Source: Acidobacteriaceae bacterium | GTDB lineage: Bacteria; Acidobacteriota; Terriglobia; Terriglobales; SbA1 | Direction: 5' to 3' | DNA: 5,974 nt | NCBI GenBank assembly: GCA_003136335.1 | Contig: PLEA01000266.1 | Location: forward strand, 39,394 to 45,367 | Shown here: piece by piece, positions 5,233-5,974 of the stretch | Layout of the letters: each line of letters starts with the position of its first letter | Position numbering within the stretch: the stretch's first letter is position 1 | The notes under the pieces: generated by a model | The model's database searches: none | Seen by the model: the letters and a program-made list of their open reading frames with translations, nothing else | Told to the model about the DNA's origin: nothing | Made by a program: the position numbers and the translations under genes

Positions 5233-5319
5233 TCGACCATTCTGGTTCGTGTCGCCCTGCAGCCGAGGCAGACATCGCGGGACTTAGCTGGGTCAACTCT
5301 TCGAGACGGTGGAACAGCG

Positions 5320-5544
5320 ATGAAGAAGATTCCGAATTCGAGTCGGCGGCTCAGCGAGCATATTTCGCGAGCGTTGAACAAGATTAGGAAACCAAGCACC
5401 GTTGGCGAAATCACCGAGTTACTCAATCGTGACCTGGACCTCGAAGACCGGCCTTTCCAAACAAAGGAAGTCGCAGAGTGGTTGCGAAACACTGAGGACA
5501 CAGCGTTGACGCTGTATTGGTCGAGGGCTCGTCCCCGAAAGTAA
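5320..5544 (+). CDS. Small hypothetical protein, 74 aa, possibly winged-helix-like
   Basis: ATG 5320 follows GGTGGA (5308-5313) at six bases, a usable ribosome binding site, and the frame ends at TAA 5542-5544. The basic N-terminus (MKKIPNSSRRLSEHISRALN) is followed by KIRKPSTVGEITELLNRDL and TKEVAEWLRNTEDTALTLYW. The spacing of a helix with GEITELL and a second with VAEWL resembles a short helix-turn-helix or winged-helix module, so DNA or RNA binding is a possibility but not shown. No other domain is visible. It is probably co-transcribed with the 88-aa gene 87 bases upstream. The broken oxidoreductase begins 34 bases after its stop, so its original downstream neighbour may be lost. Confidence 0.55.
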   Translation: MKKIPNSSRRLSEHISRALNKIRKPSTVGEITELLNRDLDLEDRPFQTKEVAEWLRNTEDTALTLYWSRARPRK

Positions 5545-5578
5545 GGATCATCCCGCTAGTACCTGGCCGCCTTAGCGG

Positions 5579-5974
5579 TATATCGCCTTTGAGTTTGCGC
5601 ATGTAGCGGCGCTTGCGTCCTCTTGCCCTTTTTGACCCGGATCTCGTTGATCAGCTCGTTGAGCGAACTCGCGAACTTGGCATTGACGTTCATCTGGGAA
5701 CCGAAGCGATCGGGACCGAAAAGAGCTCGGGTCAGTTGATTGTCCGGGCAGTCGCTTCTGAGAAGACGGGCGTGTTTCAGACCGATATGGTTATGCACGC
5801 TGCGGGTCGCGTGCCCGAGATCACAGACCTGAATCTGGATGCTGCGGGGATCGATTGGGAGAAATGGGGGGTGCGAGTCAACGAATTCTTGCAAAGTGTG
5901 TCGATTCCAGCTGTGTATGCGGCGGGAGATGCCGCAGCCAGTGGAGGTTCACCGCTGGCTCCTGTGGCGAGCTA
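5579..5974 (+). pseudogene. FAD/NAD(P)-dependent disulfide oxidoreductase, 5'-truncated and frameshifted, runs off the window
   Basis: The translation matches the middle of a class I pyridine nucleotide-disulfide oxidoreductase (glutathione/mercuric reductase-like). From 5579 one frame reads YIAFEFAHVAA, the residues after the GxGxx(G/A) turn of the NAD-binding domain. At about 5606-5615 the frame changes and continues RPLALFDPDLVDQLVERTRE, then FQTDMVMHAAGRVPEITDLN and VSIPAVYAAGDAAASGGSPL, the last holding the FAD-contacting AGD motif. The roughly dozen residues normally between AHVAA and RPL (an RAGA-x-VT-x-LHR-type segment) are missing, so a small deletion and a frameshift coincide there. 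The whole N-terminal FAD domain with the redox-active CxxxxC is absent; before 5579 the frame hits TAG (5573-5575) and shows no homology. The C-terminal dimerisation domain may lie beyond the window. The fragment cannot make an active enzyme. Confidence 0.85.

Noticed and set aside
4878..5501. 207-codon minus-strand ORF
   Set aside because: It lies opposite the two small plus-strand genes, is rich in Ser and Arg, and shows no ribosome binding site or motif, so it is a shadow.
5556..5894. 112-codon minus-strand ORF
   Set aside because: It lies opposite the clearly recognisable oxidoreductase fragment, which explains the sequence.

Overview
The window reads like a decaying accessory stretch of a soil bacterium, most likely an Acidobacteriota (Terriglobia-type) chromosome. 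This is inference from family resemblance: a secreted YtcJ-type amidohydrolase, the C-terminal tail of a TolB/PD40-repeat protein of the kind fused to acidobacterial Ser/Thr kinases, and a short TPR-kinase-like tail. Nothing in the window (no rRNA or tRNA) fixes the taxonomy. Most recognisable genes here are broken. Only the 2-oxoglutarate/Fe(II) dioxygenase and two small hypothetical genes look intact.

Left part (1-1658): a minus-strand YtcJ-like amidohydrolase carries three single-base frameshifts (about 1549-1553, 1170-1173 and 547-549). It loses its last part abruptly near position 118, where unrelated sequence (1-117) takes over. Centre-left (1659-2700): a complete plus-strand 2OG-Fe dioxygenase of the PF10014 / isoleucine-hydroxylase-like type starts at ATG 1957. 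A 34-codon reading frame with its own ribosome binding site overlaps its start. Centre (2701-3812): a gene-poor stretch holds scraps. These are a 19-residue TPR-kinase-like tail on the minus strand, the first 22-23 codons of a tyrosine recombinase behind a ribosome binding site that sits in the loop of a perfect hairpin, a 32-bp repeat present twice in inverted orientation (31/32 identical), and a 74-bp inverted-repeat unit directly abutting one copy of it.

Centre-right (3813-4935): on the minus strand, a 101-bp internal piece of a second, diverged copy of the dioxygenase gene (96 of 101 bases identical) is joined to the C-terminal end of a TolB-like gene, which itself carries an AT-dinucleotide frameshift. 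Beyond it are about 700 bases with an 11-bp tandem duplication, one doubtful minus-strand ORF and some inverted repeats. Right part (4966-5974): two small co-oriented hypothetical genes (88 and 74 aa) are followed by a 5'-truncated, internally deleted and frameshifted FAD/NAD-dependent disulfide oxidoreductase that runs off the right edge.

The genes do not form an evident pathway. The coherent story is recombination and decay: mobile-element scraps, a chimeric junction, a duplicated dioxygenase segment and truncated gene ends. I do not see a convincing new multi-gene system. The most testable oddities are the ribosome-binding-site hairpin, the 32-bp inverted repeat pair, the 74-bp inverted-repeat unit, the dioxygenase/TolB chimera and the overlapping leader ORF of the dioxygenase.
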